Of a stretch of DNA of 64,000 nt, positions 1-7,279 are shown piece by piece. The stretch's first letter is position 1, and every line of letters begins with the position of its first letter. The notes beneath the pieces were generated by a model. That model worked only from the letters and a program-made list of their open reading frames with translations, was not told the DNA's origin and did no database searches. The DNA is from JADKFD01 sp050250665 (lineage in GTDB: Bacteria > Pseudomonadota > Gammaproteobacteria > Xanthomonadales > SZUA-5): the NCBI GenBank assembly GCA_050250665.1, contig JBFWOF010000028.1, positions 16,038-80,037 on the forward strand, read 5' to 3'. The position numbers and the translations under genes were made by a program.

Positions 1-1797
1 GTGGACGCGCTGCGCTCGTCCCTCGCCGAAGGCATGGACCAGACCTTGCCGCCCGGGCGCATCCGCGCCACGATCAAGGCCCTGGCCATCGGCGATACCC
101 GCGAGCTGGATGAGCGCGACTGGGATCTGTTCCGCGCCACCGGGACCAGCCATCTGATCGCCATTTCCGGTCTGCACGTGGGTCTGGCGGCGGCCATCGG
201 CGCCGGCGCGATCTGGCTGCTGTACTGGCTGTGGCCGGCGCTGGGGCTGCGTCTGCCGCGCCCGCAGGCGATGGCGCTGGGGGCACTGCTGAGTGCCTGC
301 GCCTATGCCGCACTGGCCGGTTTCAGTCTGCCCACACAACGCACGCTGATCACCATGCTGGCCTTGCTGGCGGGCGTGCTGACCCGTCGGGAACTCGGCT
401 GGTGGACACGCTATGCCCTGGCGCTGGTCGGCGTGCTGCTGATCGATCCGCTGGCGCCGCTGAGCGCCGGATTCTGGCTGTCCTTCGGCGCCGTGGCCTG
501 GTTGATCCTGGCTTTCAGCGGACGCTGGCGCGCGCAATCGCGCTGGCGGCTGTGGCTGTTGCCGCAGCTCGGTCTGTCGCTGGCGCTGTTGCCGCTGGGG
601 CTGGCCTTCTTCCAGCAGGCCAGTCTGGCCGCGCCGCTGGTGAATCTGATCGCTGTGCCCTTTGTCACCCTGATGGTCATCCCGGTGCTGCTGGCGGCAC
701 TGCTGCTATGGCCCTGGGCCTGGCTGAGTCATGGCTTGCTGCATCTGGCGGCCTGGCTGCTGGGCGGTTTCGATTTGCTGCTGGTGACGGCCGCGCAATG
801 GCCGGCGGCGCGCTGGGCTCTGCCGGCGCCGGATCTGCTGGCCTGGACGCTGGCGCTGCTGGGTACGCTGTGGCTGCTGGCGCCACGGGGCTGGCCCGCT
901 CGCGCGCTGGGGGTCTTCGGCCTGTTGCCGCTGCTGTTGCCGGTCAGAGCCGGCCCGGAACCGGGGAGTTGGACGCTGACGGTGCTCGATGTGGGGCAGG
1001 GGCAATCGGTGCTGATTCGTACCGCCGAACACGCGCTGCTGATCGATACCGGCCCGGGTTTTCCCGAGGGCGGCGACCTCGGCGATCGGGTGCTGGTTCC
1101 GAGTCTGGTGCAGCAAGGGGTGGCGCGGCTGGATCGACTGATCATCAGCCACAACGATCTCGATCACAGCGGCGGCACCGCCAGTCTGCGGCGGCGCATG
1201 CCGGTCGACGCCGTGGCCGCCTCGTTGCCGGACAAGGTCCCGGATGCCGAACTCTGCGTTGCCGGTGAGCGTTGGCAGTGGGATGGCGTCGAGTTCTCGA
1301 TCCTGCACCCGCCCGACACCTTGCCTTACCTCGGCAACGAGAGTTCCTGCGTGATCAGAGTCGCCGGTGCCGGCGGCAGCGCGCTGATTCCCGGCGATAT
1401 CGGCGAGGTCATCGAGGCCAGACTGGTGCGCGAGCAGGCGGAGTTGCTGGATGTCGACCTGCTGATCGCCGGTCACCACGGCAGCGCCGGCTCATCCAGC
1501 GCCGAGTTCCTGTCTGCCGTGTCGCCGCTGTGGGTGGTGTATTCGGCCGGCAGCCGCAACCGCTTTGGTTTTCCGCGCCCGGAAGTGGTCGAACGGGTCG
1601 CCGCGGCGGGCGCCATGCAGTGGAACACGGCCGATCTCGGCGCCATCGGCTTCGACTTCATGCCGGGCAGGGCGCCGGTAGTGGGGGAGCAGCGGATCGT
1701 GGCCCGACGCTGGTGGCAGGAGCCGCTGGCGCCCACTTTGCCTGGAAAGCCGCTCAATCCCGGTGCTGAATCCATGCTCCGGTCGTCGGCCGATTAG
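1..1797 (+). CDS. comEC: DNA internalization competence protein ComEC/Rec2 (5' truncated)
   Basis: Inner-membrane channel that carries one DNA strand into the cytoplasm during natural transformation. The visible part has the hydrophobic Competence domain (about residues 40-310, starting near a SHLIAISGLHVGL motif) and then a metallo-beta-lactamase-like domain with DVGQGQS, HNDLDHSGG and HHGSAGSSS motifs. Full-length ComEC proteins are usually 700-850 aa, and only about 598 codons lie here. The gene therefore very probably begins before base 1, and the GTG at base 1 is just an internal codon. It is followed after 76 bp by exbB. Confidence 0.93.
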   Translation: MDALRSSLAEGMDQTLPPGRIRATIKALAIGDTRELDERDWDLFRATGTSHLIAISGLHVGLAAAIGAGAIWLLYWLWPALGLRLPRPQAMALGALLSACAYAALAGFSLPTQRTLITMLALLAGVLTRRELGWWTRYALALVGVLLIDPLAPLSAGFWLSFGAVAWLILAFSGRWRAQSRWRLWLLPQLGLSLALLPLGLAFFQQASLAAPLVNLIAVPFVTLMVIPVLLAALLLWPWAWLSHGLLHLAAWLLGGFDLLLVTAAQWPAARWALPAPDLLAWTLALLGTLWLLAPRGWPARALGVFGLLPLLLPVRAGPEPGSWTLTVLDVGQGQSVLIRTAEHALLIDTGPGFPEGGDLGDRVLVPSLVQQGVARLDRLIISHNDLDHSGGTASLRRRMPVDAVAASLPDKVPDAELCVAGERWQWDGVEFSILHPPDTLPYLGNESSCVIRVAGAGGSALIPGDIGEVIEARLVREQAELLDVDLLIAGHHGSAGSSSAEFLSAVSPLWVVYSAGSRNRFGFPRPEVVERVAAAGAMQWNTADLGAIGFDFMPGRAPVVGEQRIVARRWWQEPLAPTLPGKPLNPGAESMLRSSAD

Positions 1798-1873
1798 GCT
1801 GCCGGTCACGGCATTGCCGGTGGAGGCCTTGTATGATCGCCGCCTTTGGAGTCTTTGCTGATGCGAGGTAGGC

Positions 1874-2512
1874 GTGTTTGAAATCCTGAAGTCAGGCGGC
1901 TGGGTCATGTTCCCGCTGGTGGCGGCCTCGATCGCCATGCTGGGCATCGTCCTTGAGCGCTTCTGGACACTGCGTCGGAGCGCGGTCATTCCGTCCAAGC
2001 TCGGTGCCGAAGTGCGGGCCTGGGCGCGATCACCGAAGATCGAGCGCGATCATCTGGAAAAACTGCGCAACAACTCGCCGCTGGGCCTGGTGCTGGCGGC
2101 CATTGTCGGCAATCGCCAACGCTCGCGCGAACTGATCCGCGAGAAGGCCGAGGATGCCGGACGGCTGGCCATTCATCGCCTCGGCCGCTATCTGAATGCG
2201 CTCGGCACCATCGCCATCATTTCGCCACTGATGGGACTGCTCGGTACCGTGTCCGGTCTGATCCGCATGTTCCTGGTCATCACCACCGCCGGCATCGGCG
2301 ATGCCAATGCGCTGGCTGGCGGCATCGGTGAGGCCCTGGTGGCTACCGCCGTCGGTTTGTGCATCGCCATCGTCGCCTATCTGTTTCATCGCTATTTCCG
2401 CGGCAAGCTCAGTGATCTGGCGGTGGAACTGGAACAGGAGGCCACCTTGCTGATCGACAGTCTGGAGCACGTGCCGGAGACCACGGCGGCCCCGGTGAGG
2501 GCGGTGCGATGA
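1874..2512 (+). CDS. exbB: MotA/TolQ/ExbB proton channel family protein
   Basis: A 212-aa integral membrane protein of the ExbB/TolQ family, which uses the proton motive force to energise outer-membrane transport together with an ExbD partner. Three hydrophobic segments are visible, with the family signature around LNALGTIAIISPLMGLLGTV and GGIGEALVATAVGLCIAI. The start is a GTG preceded by a GAGGTAGG stretch. The stop overlaps the exbD start by 4 bp, so the two are translationally coupled. No tonB lies beside it. Its position before msbA-lpxK is typical of Xanthomonadales, where the substrate of this pair is not clear from context. Confidence 0.9.
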   Translation: MFEILKSGGWVMFPLVAASIAMLGIVLERFWTLRRSAVIPSKLGAEVRAWARSPKIERDHLEKLRNNSPLGLVLAAIVGNRQRSRELIREKAEDAGRLAIHRLGRYLNALGTIAIISPLMGLLGTVSGLIRMFLVITTAGIGDANALAGGIGEALVATAVGLCIAIVAYLFHRYFRGKLSDLAVELEQEATLLIDSLEHVPETTAAPVRAVR

Positions 2513-2931
2513 AATTCACGGCACCGGAGGCTGATGACCTGGAAATCACGGTCATTCCGCTCATCGACGTGATTCTGGTGCTGCTGATCTTCTTCATGGC
2601 GACGGCCACCTTCGACCAGAACTCGCGGATCAAGGTGGAGTTGCCCGAGGCCAGCAGTGAAGCGACACCGGCCGCCGATCAACCCCTGATCGTGCAGATC
2701 GATTCCGAAGGGCGCTATTTCATCAACAACAGCGAAGTCATCAATTCCCGCATCGAGACGCTGAAGTCGGCGCTGCAGCAGCAGGGCGGCGATCCGGCCA
2801 AACAGTCGGTGGTGCTGCGTGCCGATGCGCGCACCCAGCATCAGGCGGTGGTGACGGCCATGGACGCACTGGCACAGACCGGCTACCGCAATCTGTCGAT
2901 CGCGACGGTGCGCGCCAGCGAGTCGCCGTGA
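2509..2931 (+). CDS. exbD: Biopolymer transport protein ExbD/TolR
   Basis: A 140-aa ExbD/TolR family protein with a short cytoplasmic N-terminus, one transmembrane helix (about residues 16-36, VIPLIDVILVLLIFFMATAT) and a periplasmic domain. The aspartate in the helix (PLIDVILV) is the conserved proton-carrying residue of the family. It overlaps exbB by ATGA at its start and overlaps the GTG start of msbA by 4 bp at its end, so exbB-exbD-msbA read as one operon. Confidence 0.92.
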   Translation: MKFTAPEADDLEITVIPLIDVILVLLIFFMATATFDQNSRIKVELPEASSEATPAADQPLIVQIDSEGRYFINNSEVINSRIETLKSALQQQGGDPAKQSVVLRADARTQHQAVVTAMDALAQTGYRNLSIATVRASESP

Positions 2932-4688
2932 CCGAGGATCCGGGCAACCCGCGCCTGTATCGGCGCCTGCTGCCCTATGCCCGCCCGCACTGGCCGGTGG
3001 CTCTGGGGGCTTTGGGCGGCATGATGCTGGAGGCCAGCGTGGCTGCTGGATTCACTGCGCTGATGCAGCCATTGCTGGACGACGCCCTGGGGGCGCGCAA
3101 TGCCAGCGTCATCGCCTGGCTACCGTTCGCCATCATTGCGCTGTTCGTGGCCCGTGGCCTCGGCGTTTTCGTCGGCGACTACGGCATGGCCTGGATCAGC
3201 CGGCGCATGATTGCCGATCTGCGGGCACAGGTCTTCCAGCGCTATCTGGTGCTGCCTTCGCGCTTCTTTGCCGAACGCGCCAGTGGCGACGCGCTGTCGC
3301 GCCTGAGTTTTCAGGTCGAGCAGATCGGCCAGGCCTGCACCGAGGGCCTGAAGATCTGGGTGCTGGATTCGCTGATCATCATCGGCCTGTTGGGGGTGAT
3401 GACCTGGTACAGCCCACAATTGACGCTGTCAGTGCTGCTCGCCGGCCCGGCCATTGCCCTGGTGGTGCGGCTGGTGTCCAAGCGCTATCGCGCCATCAGC
3501 CGGCGCATCCAGACCTCGGTGGCCGATGTCACCCAGATCGGGCAGGACGTGATCCTGGGCGAGCGCGAGATCAAGATTTACGGTGGCCAGCAGGACGAGG
3601 CCGAGCGCTTTTCCAAGGTCAACGAACACAATCGGCGCCAGCATCTGAAGGTGTCTGCCACCAATGCCATGAGTTCGGCACTGGTGCAGATCCTGGCGGC
3701 CAGCAGTCTGGCGTTGGTGGTCTACGTCGCCACCCGGCCGGGCGAACTGGAACGTCTGACCCCCGGCGCCTTCACCGCCTTCATGACCGCGATGCTGGCG
3801 ATCCTGCCCTCGCTGAAGCGGTTGACCAGCGCGCAGTCGCTGATTCAGCGCGGCCTGGCAGCGGCTGAGTCGGTGTTCTCCATTCTCGATGAAGCCGCAG
3901 AACCGGATCTGGGCACCTATGCGCCGGAGCGCGTGCGCGGCGAAATCCGTCTGGACGGCATACGTTTGCGCTATCCGGGCCGGGAGGACTACGCCCTGGG
4001 TGGCATCGATCTGCATGTGGCTGCCGGCGAAACCGTGGCCCTGGTCGGTCGATCCGGCAGCGGCAAGAGCTCGCTGGTGGCGCTGCTGGCGCGCTTTCTT
4101 CACCCCGATTCGGGGCAGGTCCGCATCGACGGCGTGCCGCTGGACGATTACAGCCTGACCGCCTTGCGGCGGCAGTTGGCACTGGTCAGTCAGCAGATCG
4201 TGCTGTTCAACGATTCGGTGGCCCGCAATATTGCCTACGGCGATCTGCGTCGCAGTTCGCGGGCAGAGATCGAAGCTGCGGCTCGCGCAGCCCATGCCTG
4301 GGAATTCATCGAAGCGCTGCCGCAGGGCCTCGATACCACCATCGGCGAGCGCGGCGCGGCGCTGTCCGGCGGTCAGCGCCAGCGGCTGGCGATAGCCCGG
4401 GCGCTGCTCAAGAACGCGCCGATCCTGATACTGGATGAAGCCACCTCGGCCCTGGACAACACCTCCGAGCGTCAGGTGCAGCAGGCACTGCGCAGTGCCA
4501 TGAGTGGCCGCACCACCATCGTCATTGCCCACCGGCTGAGTACGGTCGAGCAGGCCGATCGCATCGTGGTCATGGATGAGGGACGCATCGTCGAGCAGGG
4601 CAGCCACACCGAATTGCTGGCCCGGGGCGGCATGTACGCCCAGCTCTATCGCTCGCTCGAGGATGCGGTCGATGCCGATATCCCCTGA
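2928..4688 (+). CDS. msbA: Lipid A export ABC transporter MsbA
   Basis: Half-size ABC exporter (586 aa) that flips lipid A-core across the inner membrane. The N-terminal six-helix transmembrane domain covers about residues 1-320. The nucleotide-binding domain follows, with Walker A GRSGSGKSS near residue 373, signature LSGGQRQRLAIARA, Walker B ILILDEATSALD near residue 498 and the switch histidine in VIAHRLSTV. The GTG start overlaps the end of exbD, and the gene's last 17 bp overlap the likely lpxK start. Linkage to lpxK (lipid A 4'-kinase) supports the MsbA call over a generic exporter. Confidence 0.95.
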   Translation: MTEDPGNPRLYRRLLPYARPHWPVALGALGGMMLEASVAAGFTALMQPLLDDALGARNASVIAWLPFAIIALFVARGLGVFVGDYGMAWISRRMIADLRAQVFQRYLVLPSRFFAERASGDALSRLSFQVEQIGQACTEGLKIWVLDSLIIIGLLGVMTWYSPQLTLSVLLAGPAIALVVRLVSKRYRAISRRIQTSVADVTQIGQDVILGEREIKIYGGQQDEAERFSKVNEHNRRQHLKVSATNAMSSALVQILAASSLALVVYVATRPGELERLTPGAFTAFMTAMLAILPSLKRLTSAQSLIQRGLAAAESVFSILDEAAEPDLGTYAPERVRGEIRLDGIRLRYPGREDYALGGIDLHVAAGETVALVGRSGSGKSSLVALLARFLHPDSGQVRIDGVPLDDYSLTALRRQLALVSQQIVLFNDSVARNIAYGDLRRSSRAEIEAAARAAHAWEFIEALPQGLDTTIGERGAALSGGQRQRLAIARALLKNAPILILDEATSALDNTSERQVQQALRSAMSGRTTIVIAHRLSTVEQADRIVVMDEGRIVEQGSHTELLARGGMYAQLYRSLEDAVDADIP

Positions 4689-5655
4689 GCGGCTGCACTC
4701 GATCTGGTACGAGGGCGCTCCGGTCCCCTGGTATCTGAAGCTCGGCAGCCTGGTCTACGGCGGCCTGCGTCTGCTGGTGCAGTTGCCGTGGCGTCTGCGA
4801 TTGCGACGACCGCGGCGGCTGGAAGTGCCGGTCATCGTCGTCGGCAATCTCACGGTTGGCGGTACCGGCAAGACGCCGTTGACCATGGCCCTGGTCGAGG
4901 CCCTGCGCGCGCAGGGCTATGGCGTGGGCGTGATCAGCCGCGGCTATGGCCGCAAGAGCCGCGGTGTGCGGCTGGTCGATCGTGCCAGCACGGCTGCCGA
5001 AGTTGGCGACGAGCCGCTGCTGATCGCCCGTCTCACCAGGGCTCCGGTGGCGGTTGGCGAGGACCGGGTGGCCGCGGCGCAGCGGCTGATCGGCGTGGTC
5101 CCGCTGGATGTGCTGATCTCCGACGATGGCCTGGAACACCTGGCGCTGCCGCGCTGCTGCGAGATCGTGGTCATCGATGGGCAGCGCGGTTTCGGCAACG
5201 GCCGACTGTTGCCGGCAGGGCCGTTGCGGGCGCCGCTGAGTCGATTGCGCAAGGTTCAGCTCAGGGTGCGCAACGGCGGCGATCCGCAGTCCGACGAGTT
5301 GGGCATGACGCTCAGGGTGCGGGCCTTGCGCAAGCTGGGATCGGAGCGTCCGGAATCGCTGGACGACTGGCGCGGGCGCCAGGCCCACGTCATTGCCGGC
5401 ACCGGCAATCCGGCGCGAGTGTTTGCCACGGTGCGCTCACTGGGCATAGCAGTGATCGAGCATGCACTGCCTGATCATCATGACTACGCGCTGTCGGGGC
5501 TACCCCAATTCAATGACGGGCTGCCGTGCATCACCACGGAAAAGGATGCGATCAAGCTGGAGCCCGACTGTGGCTGGTATGTCGTTGAAGTCAGGGCCGA
5601 ACTGGATCCGCAGCTGGTCACCGAATTGACATCACGCATCGAGCAATTGCGCTGA
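4672..5655 (+). CDS. lpxK: Tetraacyldisaccharide 4'-kinase LpxK
   Basis: Phosphorylates the 4' position of the lipid A disaccharide precursor, the sixth step of the Raetz pathway, at the inner membrane. The ATP-binding P-loop is seen as VGNLTVGGTGKTPL at about residues 54-67, and ISRGYGRKSRGV and ISDDGLEHLAL are family motifs. The chosen ATG gives 327 aa with the normal N-terminus (MPISPERLHSIWYEG). It overlaps msbA by 17 bp. A longer in-frame ATG at 4576 would extend far into msbA and is rejected. The usual downstream neighbour kdsB is not here but at 53866. Confidence 0.95.
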   Translation: MPISPERLHSIWYEGAPVPWYLKLGSLVYGGLRLLVQLPWRLRLRRPRRLEVPVIVVGNLTVGGTGKTPLTMALVEALRAQGYGVGVISRGYGRKSRGVRLVDRASTAAEVGDEPLLIARLTRAPVAVGEDRVAAAQRLIGVVPLDVLISDDGLEHLALPRCCEIVVIDGQRGFGNGRLLPAGPLRAPLSRLRKVQLRVRNGGDPQSDELGMTLRVRALRKLGSERPESLDDWRGRQAHVIAGTGNPARVFATVRSLGIAVIEHALPDHHDYALSGLPQFNDGLPCITTEKDAIKLEPDCGWYVVEVRAELDPQLVTELTSRIEQLR

Positions 5656-5677
5656 AATCACGTTAGGTTGCATTGCA

Positions 5678-5700
5678 GTCGTCGTTCACGACGATTTGAC
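5678..5700. terminator. Short hairpin after lpxK, possible weak terminator
   Basis: A perfect 6-bp stem (TCGTCG, loop TTCA, CGACGA) lies 23 bp after the lpxK stop and is followed by TTTGA. The stem is short and the T-run is only three bases, so terminator function is doubtful. It separates the lipid A operon from the exported-protein genes. Confidence 0.3.
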
Positions 5701-5738
5701 GTTAGCATTCGAGGCTTGCATCCACCCGGAGTCCGGTC

Positions 5739-7268
5739 ATGCGCAAGTCGCCCCTTTTTCTGATCCTCGCAGCGGCCCTGACCCTGGGCACCGACGCAGC
5801 AGCGCAGAGCAGCAGTGACAGCTACGCCTGGGAGCGACCCGCCAATACCGCTTCCGCCACTGTGGTTCTGACCGGCCCCAATGGACAGCGTGGCCGCGTC
5901 GAATTCGCCAGCGGTCAGGCGGTGAAGATCAACGCTTCGGTGCCGGGACTTGGCACTCTGGCCGATGGCACCTGGAAGTGGTCTGTGGTGTTCGCGCCGC
6001 AGGTGGCCGGCGCCCAGCGCCAGACGGCCAGTCAGCAGCGTCAGGAGGGCCTGACCGAATTGCCGGCAGGTTGGCCGGAATCCGTGCCCTCCCAGTCAGG
6101 CTTGTTCCTGATCCAGAACGGCCGCTTCGCGCCGATGGATCTGGAAGAAAGCGCTAGCAATATGCCGGAGAAGAGCACTGCCAGCACGGCCACTGAGCGC
6201 GGCGGCAAAGCCGAACTGGGGCTCAAGGACCAGGTGATCGCCGATGATCTGATCGTGGACGGCAGTGCCTGCGTGGGTACGGATTGCGTCAACAACGAAA
6301 GCTTTGGTTTCGACACCCTGCGCCTGAAGGAAAACAACACCCGGATCAATTTCGAGGACACCTCGGTCGGCGGTTTTCCCAGCAACGATTGGGAAATCAC
6401 GGCTAACGACAGCGCCAGTGGTGGTCTGAGCCATCTGTCCATTCTCGATCGTGACACCGGGCGCCGAACCTTCACGGTGGAGGCGGCGGCACCATCCAAT
6501 GCGCTGTATGTCGACAGCTCGGGCCGCATTGGCTTGGGCACCGATGCGCCGGTTCAAGACCTGCACATCATGAACGGCAATACACCTACAGTCCGGTTTG
6601 ACCAGAATGGTTCCAGTGGCTTTACCCCGCAGGTCTGGGATATCGGCGGCAACGAGGCTCAATTCTTTGTGCGCGATGTCACTTTTGGCTCGCGTTTTCC
6701 CTTCAGAATCCGGCCCGGCGCACCGACCAGCAGCATCGACATCACCGCCAATGGTGAAGTCGGAATCGGAATGGGCGGCGCCTCGGCGGCCCTGCAGGTC
6801 CGTCGCAACAGCGCCTTTACCGGCAGCTTCCTGCGCGTCGATCTGCCGGATGATTCCAATCCGGCCACCGAGGAACGTCGCCTGGAACTGGACAACAGCG
6901 GCAATCTGTTCGTGGGTGGCACCATCACCCAGCTGTCCAGCCGTTACAGCAAGGAGAATTTCGTCGCCGTCGCCGGCAGTGAGTTGCTGTCGCAGCTGCG
7001 GCAGTTGCCGATTTTCAGCTGGAACTACATCAAGACCAGCGACGATGATCGCCACATTGGACCGGTTGCCGAGGACTTTTATCGCACCTTCGGTTTCGGC
7101 ATGAGCGAACGCTCGCTGGCACCGGCGGACATGGCTGGTGTCGCGCTTGCGGCCAGTCAGGCGCTGAGCGCCGAGATCGACAAGCGCGATCAGCGTATTG
7201 CCGAACTGGAAGCCCGCCTGGAGCGGCTGGAAGCAGCGCTACTGCGTTCTGACGCCACCGCTAACTGA
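5739..7268 (+). CDS. Exported protein with C-terminal S74 intramolecular chaperone/peptidase domain
   Basis: A 509-aa secreted protein with an N-terminal signal peptide (about residues 1-22, ending AAAQ). The middle is beta-rich and low in complexity, with fibre-like turns such as VDSSGRIGLGT and ITANGEVGIGM. The C-terminus matches the Peptidase_S74/endosialidase chaperone family: SSRYSKENF, then W.Y and RHIGPVAEDFYRTFGFG. Ser400 and Lys405 have the five-residue spacing of the known Ser-Lys cleavage dyad. A coiled coil (about 475-500, IAELEARLERLEAAL) ends the protein. In phage fibres this domain trimerises the protein and cuts itself off. Here the protein sits in a chromosomal cluster with two other exported proteins; its role is unknown. 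A GGAG lies upstream of the ATG. Confidence 0.8.
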   Translation: MRKSPLFLILAAALTLGTDAAAQSSSDSYAWERPANTASATVVLTGPNGQRGRVEFASGQAVKINASVPGLGTLADGTWKWSVVFAPQVAGAQRQTASQQRQEGLTELPAGWPESVPSQSGLFLIQNGRFAPMDLEESASNMPEKSTASTATERGGKAELGLKDQVIADDLIVDGSACVGTDCVNNESFGFDTLRLKENNTRINFEDTSVGGFPSNDWEITANDSASGGLSHLSILDRDTGRRTFTVEAAAPSNALYVDSSGRIGLGTDAPVQDLHIMNGNTPTVRFDQNGSSGFTPQVWDIGGNEAQFFVRDVTFGSRFPFRIRPGAPTSSIDITANGEVGIGMGGASAALQVRRNSAFTGSFLRVDLPDDSNPATEERRLELDNSGNLFVGGTITQLSSRYSKENFVAVAGSELLSQLRQLPIFSWNYIKTSDDDRHIGPVAEDFYRTFGFGMSERSLAPADMAGVALAASQALSAEIDKRDQRIAELEARLERLEAALLRSDATAN

Positions 7269-7279
7269 GCGGCGCGGTC

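Noticed and set aside
231..1268. Long overlapping frame inside comEC (345 aa)
   Set aside because: Ala/Gly/Arg-rich shadow of the real ComEC frame, as expected in high-GC DNA.
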